The position numbers and the translations under genes are program-made. Source: Sphingomonadales bacterium (GTDB taxonomy: Bacteria; Pseudomonadota; Alphaproteobacteria; Sphingomonadales; Sphingomonadaceae). Taken from it: 16,340 bases of DNA. The stretch covers positions 1-16,340 of the forward strand of contig JANYCM010000035.1 of NCBI GenBank assembly GCA_025360285.1, in the 5' to 3' direction. The notes under the pieces were generated by a model that saw nothing but the letters and a program-made list of their open reading frames with translations, did not search any database and had not been told where the DNA came from. Numbering within the stretch: the first letter of the stretch is position 1; each line of letters opens with the position of its first letter. Shown piece by piece: positions 7,966-15,171 of this stretch.

Positions 7966-7986
7966 CCGGCAAGGTGCCGGATTATG
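7966..7986 (-). promoter_or_regulatory. inverted repeat and -10-like element before the MFS gene
   Basis: CCGGCA-AGG-TGCCGG at 7966-7980 is a perfect 6-bp inverted repeat with a 3-nt centre, ending 3 nt before the MFS ATG. Next to it, 7986-7981 reads CATAAT on the minus strand, a good -10 sequence. Transcription from that element would start inside the repeat, making it a candidate operator or a hairpin at the ribosome-binding position. No good -35 is seen. Confidence 0.35.
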
Positions 7987-8090
7987 CGGGCCATTGCCAG
8001 TCAGTGATAGGCGCGTTGCCATAGACGCTGTGCATGGCGCGCGGCGAGACAGTAATTTGCCAGCGGCGGTACGGCGCGCGACTATCATCC

Positions 8091-9686
8091 ATGTCTACTG
8101 CGTCGTCAGCGCCGCTTTTTCCGCCGAATCATGCCCTGGGCGATGCGGCGCTGCTCGCCCGGCTTGCGGCGCTTGACGCCGAAGTGCTGACCGACAGCGA
8201 CGACCGAGCCTTTTATGCTCAGGATATAGCCGATGCCGGCGTCACACCCCTGGCGGTCTTTCGCCCGCACAGCGTGGCAGCGCTGGCCGCCGGCGTCGGC
8301 ATGGCGACGGCGCAAGGTCTGGCACTGTTCCCGCGCGGCGGCGGCATGTCCTATACGGCGGCCTATCTGCCCGACCGGGCGCGATCGCTGGTCATCGATA
8401 CAGCCGCGCTTACCGGCATAACGGCGATCAATGAAACCGACATGTTCGTGACGGTGGAATGCGGTTGCACCTGGGCGATGCTGGATGCGGCGCTGGCACC
8501 GCTGGGGCTGCGAACGCCGTTCTGGGGGCCATTTTCGGGCTGGAACGCCACGGTCGGCGGGTCGATTAGCCAGGGCACCGCGACCTTTGGCACGGCGCGC
8601 GTCGGCACATCGGGCGATACTGTGCTGGCCTTTGATGTTGTCGCGGCGGATGGCCGGATGGTTCGCACCGGCGCCGGCGGCCAACCTGGCCATCAGCCCT
8701 TCACCCGGCAATATGGCCCCGACCTGACCGGCGTCTTTGCCAATGATTGCGGCGCACTGGGGATCAAGGCGCGGATTACCCTGCCCCTGGAACCGCGCCC
8801 GGCGGCGGTCGGCGGTGTATCATTCCTGTTCGGCGATTTTGCCGCGCTTGCCGCGGCGATGCGGGCCATTGCCCGCACCGGCCTGGCCAGCGAGGCCTTT
8901 GCCATGGATCCGGCTGTGACGCGGCAATTTGCCGGCGGTTCGGGCGGTTTTGCGCAGGATTTTGCCGCACTGCGCGCCATCGGCCTGGCGCAGGGATCAG
9001 CGCTGGCCGGGCTGTGGCGCATGGTGCAGGTGGCACGCGCCGGCCGGGCCTTTCTTGGCCGCGAAGGTTTTCACCTGCATGCGGTGGCCGAGGCTGACGA
9101 TGCCGCCACGCTGCGCCGGCGTCTGGCGCGCATCCGCCGGCTTTGCGATTTCGGCGCGGTCGAATTGCCATCAACGGTGCCGACCATGGTGCGCGCCATA
9201 CCCTTTGCGCCCTTGCCGATATTGTCGCCGACCGGTGGCCGCATGTTGCCGCTGCACGGCATCGCGCCCTGGTCGGCGGTTGCCGGTCTCGATGCCGCGA
9301 TGACGGCGCTGATCGCACGCCATGCCGATGTCTGTACGGCCGTGCAGTTGACGATCGGGACAAGTTTTTTCGGCGTGGCGCGATCGGGGCTGTTGTACGA
9401 ACCGGTGCTATACTGGCCCGATGCGCGGCTGCTGTCGCACGAGCGCCGCACCACGACCGACCTTCCGCGCCACCCCGCCAATCCAGCAGCGGCGGCACTG
9501 GTCAAAAAAATCGCTGCCGAGATGATCGAGGTATTTCACGCCGCCGGAGCAACCCATTTGCAGATCGGCCGCGTCTATCCCTGGGCGCGCGGTCGTGACG
9601 CCGGCGCCATGGCACTGATCGCGGCGATCAAGGTCGAAATTGATCCGCAGGGCCTCATCAACCCCGGCGCGCTCGGCTTGCCATGA
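8091..9686 (+). CDS. FAD-linked oxidase/dehydrogenase (PCMH-type, VAO/GlcD superfamily)
   Basis: The 531-residue flavoprotein has an N-terminal PCMH-type FAD domain (about 45-235): FRPHSVAALAAGV (57-69), the pyrophosphate loop PRGGGMSYT (81-89), GGSISQGTATFGTARVG (156-172) and DLTGVFANDCGALGI (211-225). The substrate/cap domain ends in EIDPQGLINPG near the C-terminus, as in 4-cresol dehydrogenase, vanillyl-alcohol oxidase and glycolate-oxidase-like proteins. Such enzymes oxidise phenolic alcohols, hydroxy acids or related compounds; which one cannot be said. The frame is open from 8034, but MSTASSAP at 8091 is the more natural N-terminus; neither start has a clear Shine-Dalgarno. No signal peptide is seen. 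It is divergent from the MFS gene and its TGA forms ATGA with the first of three repeated ATGs before the monooxygenase, so the two flavoenzymes are linked in one operon. Confidence 0.88.
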   Translation: MSTASSAPLFPPNHALGDAALLARLAALDAEVLTDSDDRAFYAQDIADAGVTPLAVFRPHSVAALAAGVGMATAQGLALFPRGGGMSYTAAYLPDRARSLVIDTAALTGITAINETDMFVTVECGCTWAMLDAALAPLGLRTPFWGPFSGWNATVGGSISQGTATFGTARVGTSGDTVLAFDVVAADGRMVRTGAGGQPGHQPFTRQYGPDLTGVFANDCGALGIKARITLPLEPRPAAVGGVSFLFGDFAALAAAMRAIARTGLASEAFAMDPAVTRQFAGGSGGFAQDFAALRAIGLAQGSALAGLWRMVQVARAGRAFLGREGFHLHAVAEADDAATLRRRLARIRRLCDFGAVELPSTVPTMVRAIPFAPLPILSPTGGRMLPLHGIAPWSAVAGLDAAMTALIARHADVCTAVQLTIGTSFFGVARSGLLYEPVLYWPDARLLSHERRTTTDLPRHPANPAAAALVKKIAAEMIEVFHAAGATHLQIGRVYPWARGRDAGAMALIAAIKVEIDPQGLINPGALGLP

Positions 9687-9722
9687 TCGACCGGCCATGA
9701 TCGAGCGGCCATGATCGAGCGG
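9681..9722 (+). repeat. three tandem 14-bp repeats that multiply an ATGA stop/start junction
   Basis: The unit is CCATGATCGASCGG. Copy 1 (9681-9694) differs from copies 2 (9695-9708) and 3 (9709-9722) by one base (C instead of G at position 11). Each copy contains an ATG. Because 14 is not a multiple of 3, the ATGs at 9683 and 9697 open five-codon micro-ORFs (MIDRP, MIERP) whose TGA overlaps the next ATG as ATGA. Only the third ATG, at 9711, opens the monooxygenase. Confidence 0.95.
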
Positions 9723-10877
9723 GATGTGCCGATTGCGATTGTCGGGGCCGGACTTGGCGGCTTGACCGCGGCGCTGGCGCTGCAACACGCCGGCTTTCGT
9801 CCGATCATCCATGAACAGGCGGCAGTGCTCGGCGATGTCGGGGCCGGGATATCGGTGACACCAAACGCCACCAAGGGCCTGGAATCGCTGGGGCTCGGCA
9901 GCGTGCTGGCGGCCAGTGCCGATACGCCGCCGCAGCAGGTTGTCCGCGATGGGATCAGCAATGTGCAATTGCTGGTGATCGATCGCCGCCATGTCCGCGA
10001 CCGCTATGGTGCCGCCTATTACATGATGCACCGCGCCGATCTGCATGGGATGCTCGCAGCCGCCGTTACGGCCAATGATGCAGGCGCGATCCGCACGGGG
10101 CAACGCCTTGCCGCGATTGCGGTTGATGCCGGCGGTTGCCATCTCGATTTTGCCGGCGGCAGTCCCGGTACCGCCGCCATCCTCATTGCTGCCGATGGCG
10201 CCAGGTCGCTGGTCCGCACCCGGATCTTCGGCGATGCCGGGGCCCGGTTCACCGGCCATATCGCCCGGCGGGTGCTGGTTCCGGCCGCCGACGCGCCGGC
10301 CTTGGCGCGTATACCGGGATCGGTGGTGTGGACGGGGGCTGAAAAATCCTTTGTCCGCTATCCCGTTCGCGGCGGGCAATTGATCAATTGTGTCGGCCTG
10401 ACGCGCAGCGGCGGCTGGCGCGGCGAAGGCTGGTCACAAAGCGTGCCTGCGGCTGACATGGCCGCCGAATTTGCCGGATGGGTCCCCGACGTCACCGATC
10501 TGATCGCCGCCGCCCCCGGCGGCATGGTCGGCAGCTGGGGACTGTTCGTACGCCCGCCGGCAACGCGGATCGTCGCCGGCGCGATGGCACTAATCGGCGA
10601 TGCCGCCCACCCGATGCTGCCGTTCATGGGGCAGGGCGCCGCCACGGCGATCGAGGATGGTGTTGTGCTCGGCCGCTGTTTCGCCGAATCCGCTTCCGTT
10701 TCCGAAGCGCTGGCACGTTACGAGGCCGCGCGGCTGGCGCGGTGCCAGTTGATCCAGGCCGAGTCTGCCGCCGGCGCCGATCGCCTGCAACGCGCGGGGC
10801 CAGCCGGACAGCGTTTTGATCGCAGCGAGGATGACCTTGGAATCTTCGATTATGACCCGGCCACGGTCGTAATTTGA
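9711..10877 (+). CDS. FAD-dependent monooxygenase (salicylate hydroxylase-like, class A)
   Basis: The 388-residue protein fits a single-component class A flavoprotein monooxygenase. It has the Rossmann motif IAIVGAGLGGLTAA (8-21) with Glu35, a DG-type segment IAADGARSLVR, and the late FAD motif GDAAHPMLPFMGQGA (296-310), in the wording typical of salicylate hydroxylase and 3-hydroxybenzoate 6-hydroxylase relatives. These use NAD(P)H and O2 to hydroxylate aromatic or quinone-like substrates. The start at 9711 is the third ATG in a 14-bp tandem repeat and the only one in frame. It follows the FAD oxidase in a coupled junction; a 97-bp spacer separates it from the next gene. It is cytoplasmic as far as visible. 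The family is clear, the ring substrate is not. Confidence 0.9.
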   Translation: MIERDVPIAIVGAGLGGLTAALALQHAGFRPIIHEQAAVLGDVGAGISVTPNATKGLESLGLGSVLAASADTPPQQVVRDGISNVQLLVIDRRHVRDRYGAAYYMMHRADLHGMLAAAVTANDAGAIRTGQRLAAIAVDAGGCHLDFAGGSPGTAAILIAADGARSLVRTRIFGDAGARFTGHIARRVLVPAADAPALARIPGSVVWTGAEKSFVRYPVRGGQLINCVGLTRSGGWRGEGWSQSVPAADMAAEFAGWVPDVTDLIAAAPGGMVGSWGLFVRPPATRIVAGAMALIGDAAHPMLPFMGQGAATAIEDGVVLGRCFAESASVSEALARYEAARLARCQLIQAESAAGADRLQRAGPAGQRFDRSEDDLGIFDYDPATVVI

Positions 10878-10942
10878 CCGGGCCGGCATGTCCACTTGTC
10901 GGTCAATGGCACGCCATCGCGTCGTCTGCTGGCCAATGATCC

Positions 10943-10967
10943 TATAACATGTTTCGTAACGAAGGAG
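10943..10967 (+). promoter_or_regulatory. candidate -10, palindromic operator and strong ribosome-binding site before the first DUF1838 gene
   Basis: In the 97-bp spacer, TATAAC at 10943-10948 resembles a -10 element. It runs into AACATGTT (10946-10953) and the perfect palindrome TTCGTAACGAA (10953-10963), which itself overlaps AAGGAG (10962-10967), a strong Shine-Dalgarno 7 nt before the ATG at 10975. The layout suggests an internal promoter with an operator over the transcription start. No good -35 is seen 16-18 bp upstream of the -10. Confidence 0.38.
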
Positions 10968-10974
10968 ATTTCCC

Positions 10975-11943
10975 ATGCACCGACGCCAGATTCTGACCGG
11001 CAGCGCCGGCCTTGTGGGTATGAGCGCACTGCTGCCGATGTTGATGCAGGCGCAGCCGGCGACGGGCCAGGAAGCGGCAACATCTGGCGGCGCCATGGCT
11101 GGCAGCGGGTTCAACCCTGCCGATCCGATGCAGAATGCCGAGGTGCTGGCCCGGATGAACCTCGGCATTGCGCCGGGCACCCATTATGGCTGGTTCAAGG
11201 GCCGGGTGTTTGCCGTCTTCGGCGATGATGAGGTGATCCAGCCGCTGTTCGACCTCGAAGGCTTTGGCGCCAATCGCCTGCTGTCGCTTGGCGATGCGCG
11301 GTATCAAAGCCTGCATCGCGAAGTCGGTTACTACAAGGATCTGCGCACCGGCGCGATCATGGAAAGCTGGAAAAATCCGATTATCGACGAAGTCGTCGCG
11401 GTGTCGCACATCCATAACGACCCGGTGAACGCCACGATTGGCCCGATGATCGAAGCCAAGCTGGGCGAAGGCCAGGTCACCAAATTTCCGCTGATGCTGC
11501 CCTGGACGATGATGGGCGACATTGCGATGACCAGCTTTGATGTGAACACCCGCTGGAAAAACGTCCTCGACCCCAAGGAATGGCCGCGTGAAAGCACCGG
11601 CGGTGAATATGTCCGCGTTTCGGAATATCTGCAATTTGTGGCCAAGCGGGCCGATCTGGAAAATTGGCGCAACCTGGATCGCATCCCGACGCATGGTGGC
11701 TGGCAACGGCTGGGCACCTGGCTGCCCTGGATGCTTATGGGCAACAGGCCGGGCCATTTATTCTATCGCAGCCACACCAAATCACTGGCGTCCGCCGACG
11801 AATTGCCCAAGGATATCCGCGCCTATACTGAAAAGCATTTTCCGCGCTTCATGGAAGCCCCGGAAAAATGGGTGGCGCCTAACGTAACCAGCTTTGAAGT
11901 TTACAAGGCGGAAAACCGGCCTAAGCCGCCCAAGCCGATCTGA
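10975..11943 (+). CDS. DUF1838-family protein with Tat-like signal peptide
   Basis: The 322-residue protein matches my recollection of DUF1838, a family without an assigned reaction. The N-terminus MHRRQILTGSAGLVGMSALL has a twin-arginine followed by a hydrophobic stretch and an Ala/Gln-rich cleavage zone (about 24-33), so export, probably by Tat, is likely. Conserved-looking parts are the GDDEV...DLEGFGANRLL region (81-101), EVGYYKDLRTGAI (113-125), VSHIHNDPVNAT (142-153) and the Trp-rich GTWLPWMLMGNRPGHLFYRS (243-262). A strong AAGGAGAT precedes the ATG. Diagnostic stretches align with the protein encoded at 13403-14245 on the other strand, so the two are divergent paralogs. The next gene, a flavoprotein, follows after 45 bp. 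A Tat substrate usually folds with a cofactor or in a complex, but no cofactor motif is recognisable here. Confidence 0.82.
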   Translation: MHRRQILTGSAGLVGMSALLPMLMQAQPATGQEAATSGGAMAGSGFNPADPMQNAEVLARMNLGIAPGTHYGWFKGRVFAVFGDDEVIQPLFDLEGFGANRLLSLGDARYQSLHREVGYYKDLRTGAIMESWKNPIIDEVVAVSHIHNDPVNATIGPMIEAKLGEGQVTKFPLMLPWTMMGDIAMTSFDVNTRWKNVLDPKEWPRESTGGEYVRVSEYLQFVAKRADLENWRNLDRIPTHGGWQRLGTWLPWMLMGNRPGHLFYRSHTKSLASADELPKDIRAYTEKHFPRFMEAPEKWVAPNVTSFEVYKAENRPKPPKPI

Positions 11944-11950
11944 AACGATC

Positions 11951-11964
11951 GGGAGCCAACTCCC
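11951..11964 (+). other. small GC-rich hairpin between the DUF1838 gene and the flavoprotein gene
   Basis: GGGAG-CCAA-CTCCC forms a 5-bp stem with a tetraloop, 7 nt after the DUF1838 stop. It is not followed by a T-run, so it is not a classical intrinsic terminator. It may stabilise the upstream message or be chance. Confidence 0.25.
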
Positions 11965-11988
11965 ATCAGCCACACGGTGCTCTAGCCT

Positions 11989-13362
11989 ATGAGAGAGTTT
12001 GAATTCGCAGTTCCGGTGGTAGTGGTCGGCGGCGGCGCTTGCGGCGCGGTGGCGGCCCTGGCTGCCGATGCCGCCGGCGCCGAAGTATTGCTCATCGAAC
12101 AGGATGCGAAGCCGACCGGCACCACCGCCATGTCGCAGGGCCTGATGTGTGCGGCCGGCACCGCGCAACAGGCATTGCTGGGTATCGACGACAGCGCGGA
12201 CCAGCTGTTTGCCGATATTGTTGCCAAGACGCGTGGCCAGACCGATCCGGCCATCGCCCGGGCCATCGCCGACGGGTCCGGCCCCTGCCTCGACTGGCTG
12301 TCCGCGGACATCGGCTATCCGTTCGAACTCGATCTCGGCTTTCGCGCCGCCTATGGCCATAGCCGGCAACGCCTGCATGGCTGGCCCGGCCATGGCGGTG
12401 CCGACATGGTGCAGTTTTTGCACCAGAAGCTCGCCGAACGCGGCATCGATGTGTTGATGCAGGCGCGCCTTGTCGAGATCATTGCCGATGGTGACATAGT
12501 GTATGGCATCATCGTCGAACGCCCGGACGGGGCCCGCGAGGCGATCGGCTGCGGCGCCCTTATCCTAGCCTGTGGTGGCTTTGCCGCCAATCATGCGATG
12601 GTCAGCGCCCATATGCCGGAAGCCGCCACCGCCCGGCATAATGGCCATGAGGGCAACCGCGGCGATGGCATCCGGCTGGGGGCGGACCTTGGTGCCGCAC
12701 TTGCCGATATGGGCAGTTACCAGGGCTATGCGATGCTGGCCGATCCGCATGGCATCACGGTGCCGCCGGGCATTCTTGTCGAAGGCGGGGTGCTGCTGAA
12801 CAGCGCCGGCCGGCGCTTTGTTGATGAAGTGGACGATATCGCCGGCATGGTGCACCCGGTGATGGCGCAGCCCGGCGGCACCGCCTGGGTGGTGTTCGAT
12901 GCGGCAATCGAAGCGCTGTGTGCCTATACGCTGGAGGTGCAGGCGCTACGCGATACCGGCGCGATCCGCGGCGCCGAAAACGTGGGGACATTGGCCACGA
13001 TGATCGGTGCCGATCCGGCTGTGGTTGCACGAACACTGGCGGAGCTTGAAGCCCGTGCCGGTGCAACCGACAGCTTTGGCCGGGTCTGGGGCAAGGACCG
13101 CCCGCCGCAGTTTCCGCTGCATGTCATCAAGGTCTGCGGGGCGATTTATCACACGCAGGGCGGGTTGATGATTGATGGCGAGGCGCGGGTGGTGCGCACC
13201 GATGGCAGCCGATTTGCGAATCTGTTTGCCGGCGGCGGCTCGGCGCGGGGCGTATCGGGGCCATCCTACTGGGGCTATCTGCCGGCCATGGGCCTTGGTT
13301 CAGCGATCACCCTTGGCCGCATCGCCGGCATGAGCGCGGCCAGGGCGGCGATGCCGACGTAA
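11989..13362 (+). CDS. FAD-binding fumarate-reductase/ketosteroid-dehydrogenase-like flavoprotein
   Basis: The 457-residue protein belongs to the FAD_binding_2 superfamily (fumarate reductase flavoprotein, urocanate reductase, 3-ketosteroid dehydrogenase). It begins with VVVVGGGACGAVAAL (10-24) and Glu37. The middle has HEGNRGDGIRLGADLGAAL, and NSAGRRFVDE (271-280) matches the N-G-RF-E signature. Then come His388 in IYHTQGGLMI and a C-terminal FAD segment NLFAGGGSARGVSGPSYWGYLP. Fumarate reductases use an Arg proton donor shortly after the RF..E motif; residues 281-296 contain no Arg. The usual C-terminal N-R substrate contact is also missing. It is therefore probably not a fumarate reductase; a dehydrogenase or enoate reductase on another compound is likelier. 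No signal peptide or heme motif is seen. The start has a poor ribosome-binding site. The stop converges on the second DUF1838 gene with 40 bp between and no clear terminator. Confidence 0.86.
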   Translation: MREFEFAVPVVVVGGGACGAVAALAADAAGAEVLLIEQDAKPTGTTAMSQGLMCAAGTAQQALLGIDDSADQLFADIVAKTRGQTDPAIARAIADGSGPCLDWLSADIGYPFELDLGFRAAYGHSRQRLHGWPGHGGADMVQFLHQKLAERGIDVLMQARLVEIIADGDIVYGIIVERPDGAREAIGCGALILACGGFAANHAMVSAHMPEAATARHNGHEGNRGDGIRLGADLGAALADMGSYQGYAMLADPHGITVPPGILVEGGVLLNSAGRRFVDEVDDIAGMVHPVMAQPGGTAWVVFDAAIEALCAYTLEVQALRDTGAIRGAENVGTLATMIGADPAVVARTLAELEARAGATDSFGRVWGKDRPPQFPLHVIKVCGAIYHTQGGLMIDGEARVVRTDGSRFANLFAGGGSARGVSGPSYWGYLPAMGLGSAITLGRIAGMSAARAAMPT

Positions 13363-13402
13363 TCAGCACGCAGCGCTTCCAGCCGGGCGGACGAACACCG
13401 CG

Positions 13403-14245
13403 TCAGCCAAGGATGCGAATGGGATCGCGCAGCACATCGGGGTCCTTCCGGGCGATCAACGCGCGCAATTCCGCCGGAAAATCCTCTGGGCCACGAAGTT
13501 TTGCGCCGCGGCCATTTTCCGCTGTATGGCCCTTTATCGACCCCATCTTCATCCAGGGGCGCCAGCTCGACAGTGCCGAATACATGAAATCGGCCGGCAC
13601 ACCCGGCTCCTTGCCCTCCACCACGTCGCGGGCAGCGGCACGCCATATCATCCATTCCCGGTAGAAGACCGTCGGGGGCGCCATCCGGTCAGGATAGACC
13701 CTGCCATATTCGTCGGAGCGCAGATAGATCGATCCGTCGTCCAGACTGGGGACACCAATGTCACGCTGAAGGTGGACCGATGCCCTGGGGGCAAAATTCG
13801 CCGATGCCGCATTCTTAGCCGCCGGGTTAAAGTCTTCCCATTCATCAAGCCCCACCGAATAGCGCACTTTTGTGGGGCCGGTGCGATAGGCGGGCACCGC
13901 AACGGGATCGGCCGCGCCGGGAAATCGGAATGTATCGAGAATCGCACCGGTATCGGGATGCAGATAATAAGCGACTTCCAGCACAGTCGCGTCATACCCA
14001 TCCCCGCGCTTTTCAAAGCGCGAAAGCGTACCCGCCAGGATCCGGCAAAAGGGCACGATCTCGCCATCGATGACGGTCACCCGTACCGCATCGAGCCAGC
14101 CGGCACACATCCGGCCATCGGTGCTGCCGCGCATCCGGATCATCGTTTCCAGCCGATCCGCCGGCGTCATCGAAATTGCCGCATCGGCGCTGCGCGCCGC
14201 ACCCAGCAAAGGCACCGCCGCCAGCATGACCCTGCGTGAAATCAT
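13403..14245 (-). CDS. second DUF1838-family protein with Tat signal peptide
   Basis: The 280-residue protein starts MISRRVMLAAVPLLGAARSADA, with the S-R-R-x-hydrophobic pattern of a Tat signal and a likely cut after the A-D-A around residue 23. It is a shorter, diverged relative of the protein at 10975-11943: EVAYYLHPDTGAI against EVGYYKDLRTGAI, and WRPWMKMGSIKGH against WLPWMLMGNRPGH. Both end with a D/E-x-P...RA...P segment. The function of the family is unknown to me. A GGAG Shine-Dalgarno precedes the ATG, which overlaps the hydrolase stop (ATGA, 14242-14245). It is the last gene of a three-gene minus-strand operon whose other members also look exported or lack obvious cytoplasmic partners. 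Alternative calls would be a secreted binding or lipocalin-like protein; I have no residue-level evidence for a catalytic centre. Confidence 0.78.
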   Translation of the reverse strand: MISRRVMLAAVPLLGAARSADAAISMTPADRLETMIRMRGSTDGRMCAGWLDAVRVTVIDGEIVPFCRILAGTLSRFEKRGDGYDATVLEVAYYLHPDTGAILDTFRFPGAADPVAVPAYRTGPTKVRYSVGLDEWEDFNPAAKNAASANFAPRASVHLQRDIGVPSLDDGSIYLRSDEYGRVYPDRMAPPTVFYREWMIWRAAARDVVEGKEPGVPADFMYSALSSWRPWMKMGSIKGHTAENGRGAKLRGPEDFPAELRALIARKDPDVLRDPIRILG

Positions 14246-15171
14246 TCGGGCGCTCCGTGCCAGACGCTGTCAACAAACCCGGACAGCTCCGCATTGAAGC
14301 GGGCCGGGTCCTCGGCGAAGGGGGAATGGCCCGATCGGTCATAGCGGCTGGCACGCGCGCCCGGCACTTGTGCGACCAGGGCGTCGACGGTCGCCGGGTC
14401 AATGGCGGCATCCCGCTTTCCGAACACCACAAGTATCGGCAGCTTCAGCGCGGGCACGAGATCGCGGTTGAGGGCCATATGCTTGCGCAGCGCAACGTCG
14501 ACAAAGGGCGGCACCATCATGCCCAGCGTGATCGCCATGTTCCGCCAGCCGGGGGCTGTGGCCCCGGCCGTCAGATAAGGCGCCAAAAGCCGTTGCGCCT
14601 CCTGCTGATCGGCCAATTCGGCACTGGCGCGCAGTTTGCGGGATCTGACAAGATCAGCCGGAGCCGGGCCGACCGGCGGCGGCGCCTTGACCAGGCCGCC
14701 AACCGAACTGACCAACATCAGCCCCGACAGCGACGCTGCGCCCTGGGCGCGGATCGTGTCGGCGGCCACCAGCGTGCCATATGACCAGGCAACGACGACG
14801 GGACGCTTCATCCCGGTCGCCGCCATCACTTTGGCGATATCGTCCGCCCATGTCGCGGGGTTGGTATAAGCGGCTTCGTCCCACGGCTTGCCCGACATGC
14901 CATGGCCGCGAAGATCAAAGGCCACCATATGGTATTTTTTCGTCAGCTCTGAATCGAGCTGCGGCCGGAAACTTTCACGCCCCTGCCCCAGGCCATGCAG
15001 GAACAGGATTTCCGGGCCCGCCTTCGGCCCCACTTCCGTCACCGCCAGCGGAACGCCGCCAGTGCCCGCAACATAGAAGGATTTTGCCGGCAGCACGGCG
15101 GGAAATACCCCGAATGCCGCCGCAACCGTGACGACCCGCCACCGGGGCCAGCGCTGCCGCATTGCCTTCAT
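14242..15171 (-). CDS. exported alpha/beta hydrolase
   Basis: This is a 309-residue alpha/beta hydrolase with an N-terminal Sec-like signal (basic MKAMRQRWPRWR, hydrophobic 13-27, likely cut near the A-K at 29-30). The fold shows FLHGLGQG (57-64, oxyanion hole), FDLRGHGMSGKP (85-96), the nucleophile elbow VAWSYGTLVA (127-136, Ser130), GKRDAAIDP (251-259, Asp254) and DRSGHSPF (278-285, His282), so the triad is complete. The elbow has Ala in place of the first Gly of G-x-S-x-G. The frame is open to 15222, but the ATG at 15171 overlaps the upstream TGA as ATGA and gives a proper signal peptide. It probably hydrolyses an ester, lactone or similar bond in the periplasm. It lies between the beta-lactamase-fold gene and the second DUF1838 gene, both joined by 4-base overlaps. 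Confidence 0.9.
   Translation of the reverse strand: MKAMRQRWPRWRVVTVAAAFGVFPAVLPAKSFYVAGTGGVPLAVTEVGPKAGPEILFLHGLGQGRESFRPQLDSELTKKYHMVAFDLRGHGMSGKPWDEAAYTNPATWADDIAKVMAATGMKRPVVVAWSYGTLVAADTIRAQGAASLSGLMLVSSVGGLVKAPPPVGPAPADLVRSRKLRASAELADQQEAQRLLAPYLTAGATAPGWRNMAITLGMMVPPFVDVALRKHMALNRDLVPALKLPILVVFGKRDAAIDPATVDALVAQVPGARASRYDRSGHSPFAEDPARFNAELSGFVDSVWHGAPE

Noticed and set aside
9408..10379. A 323-codon minus-strand frame opposite the oxidase/monooxygenase junction.
   Set aside because: Both plus-strand proteins have intact family motifs here; the antisense product is Gly/Arg/His-rich without a fold signature.
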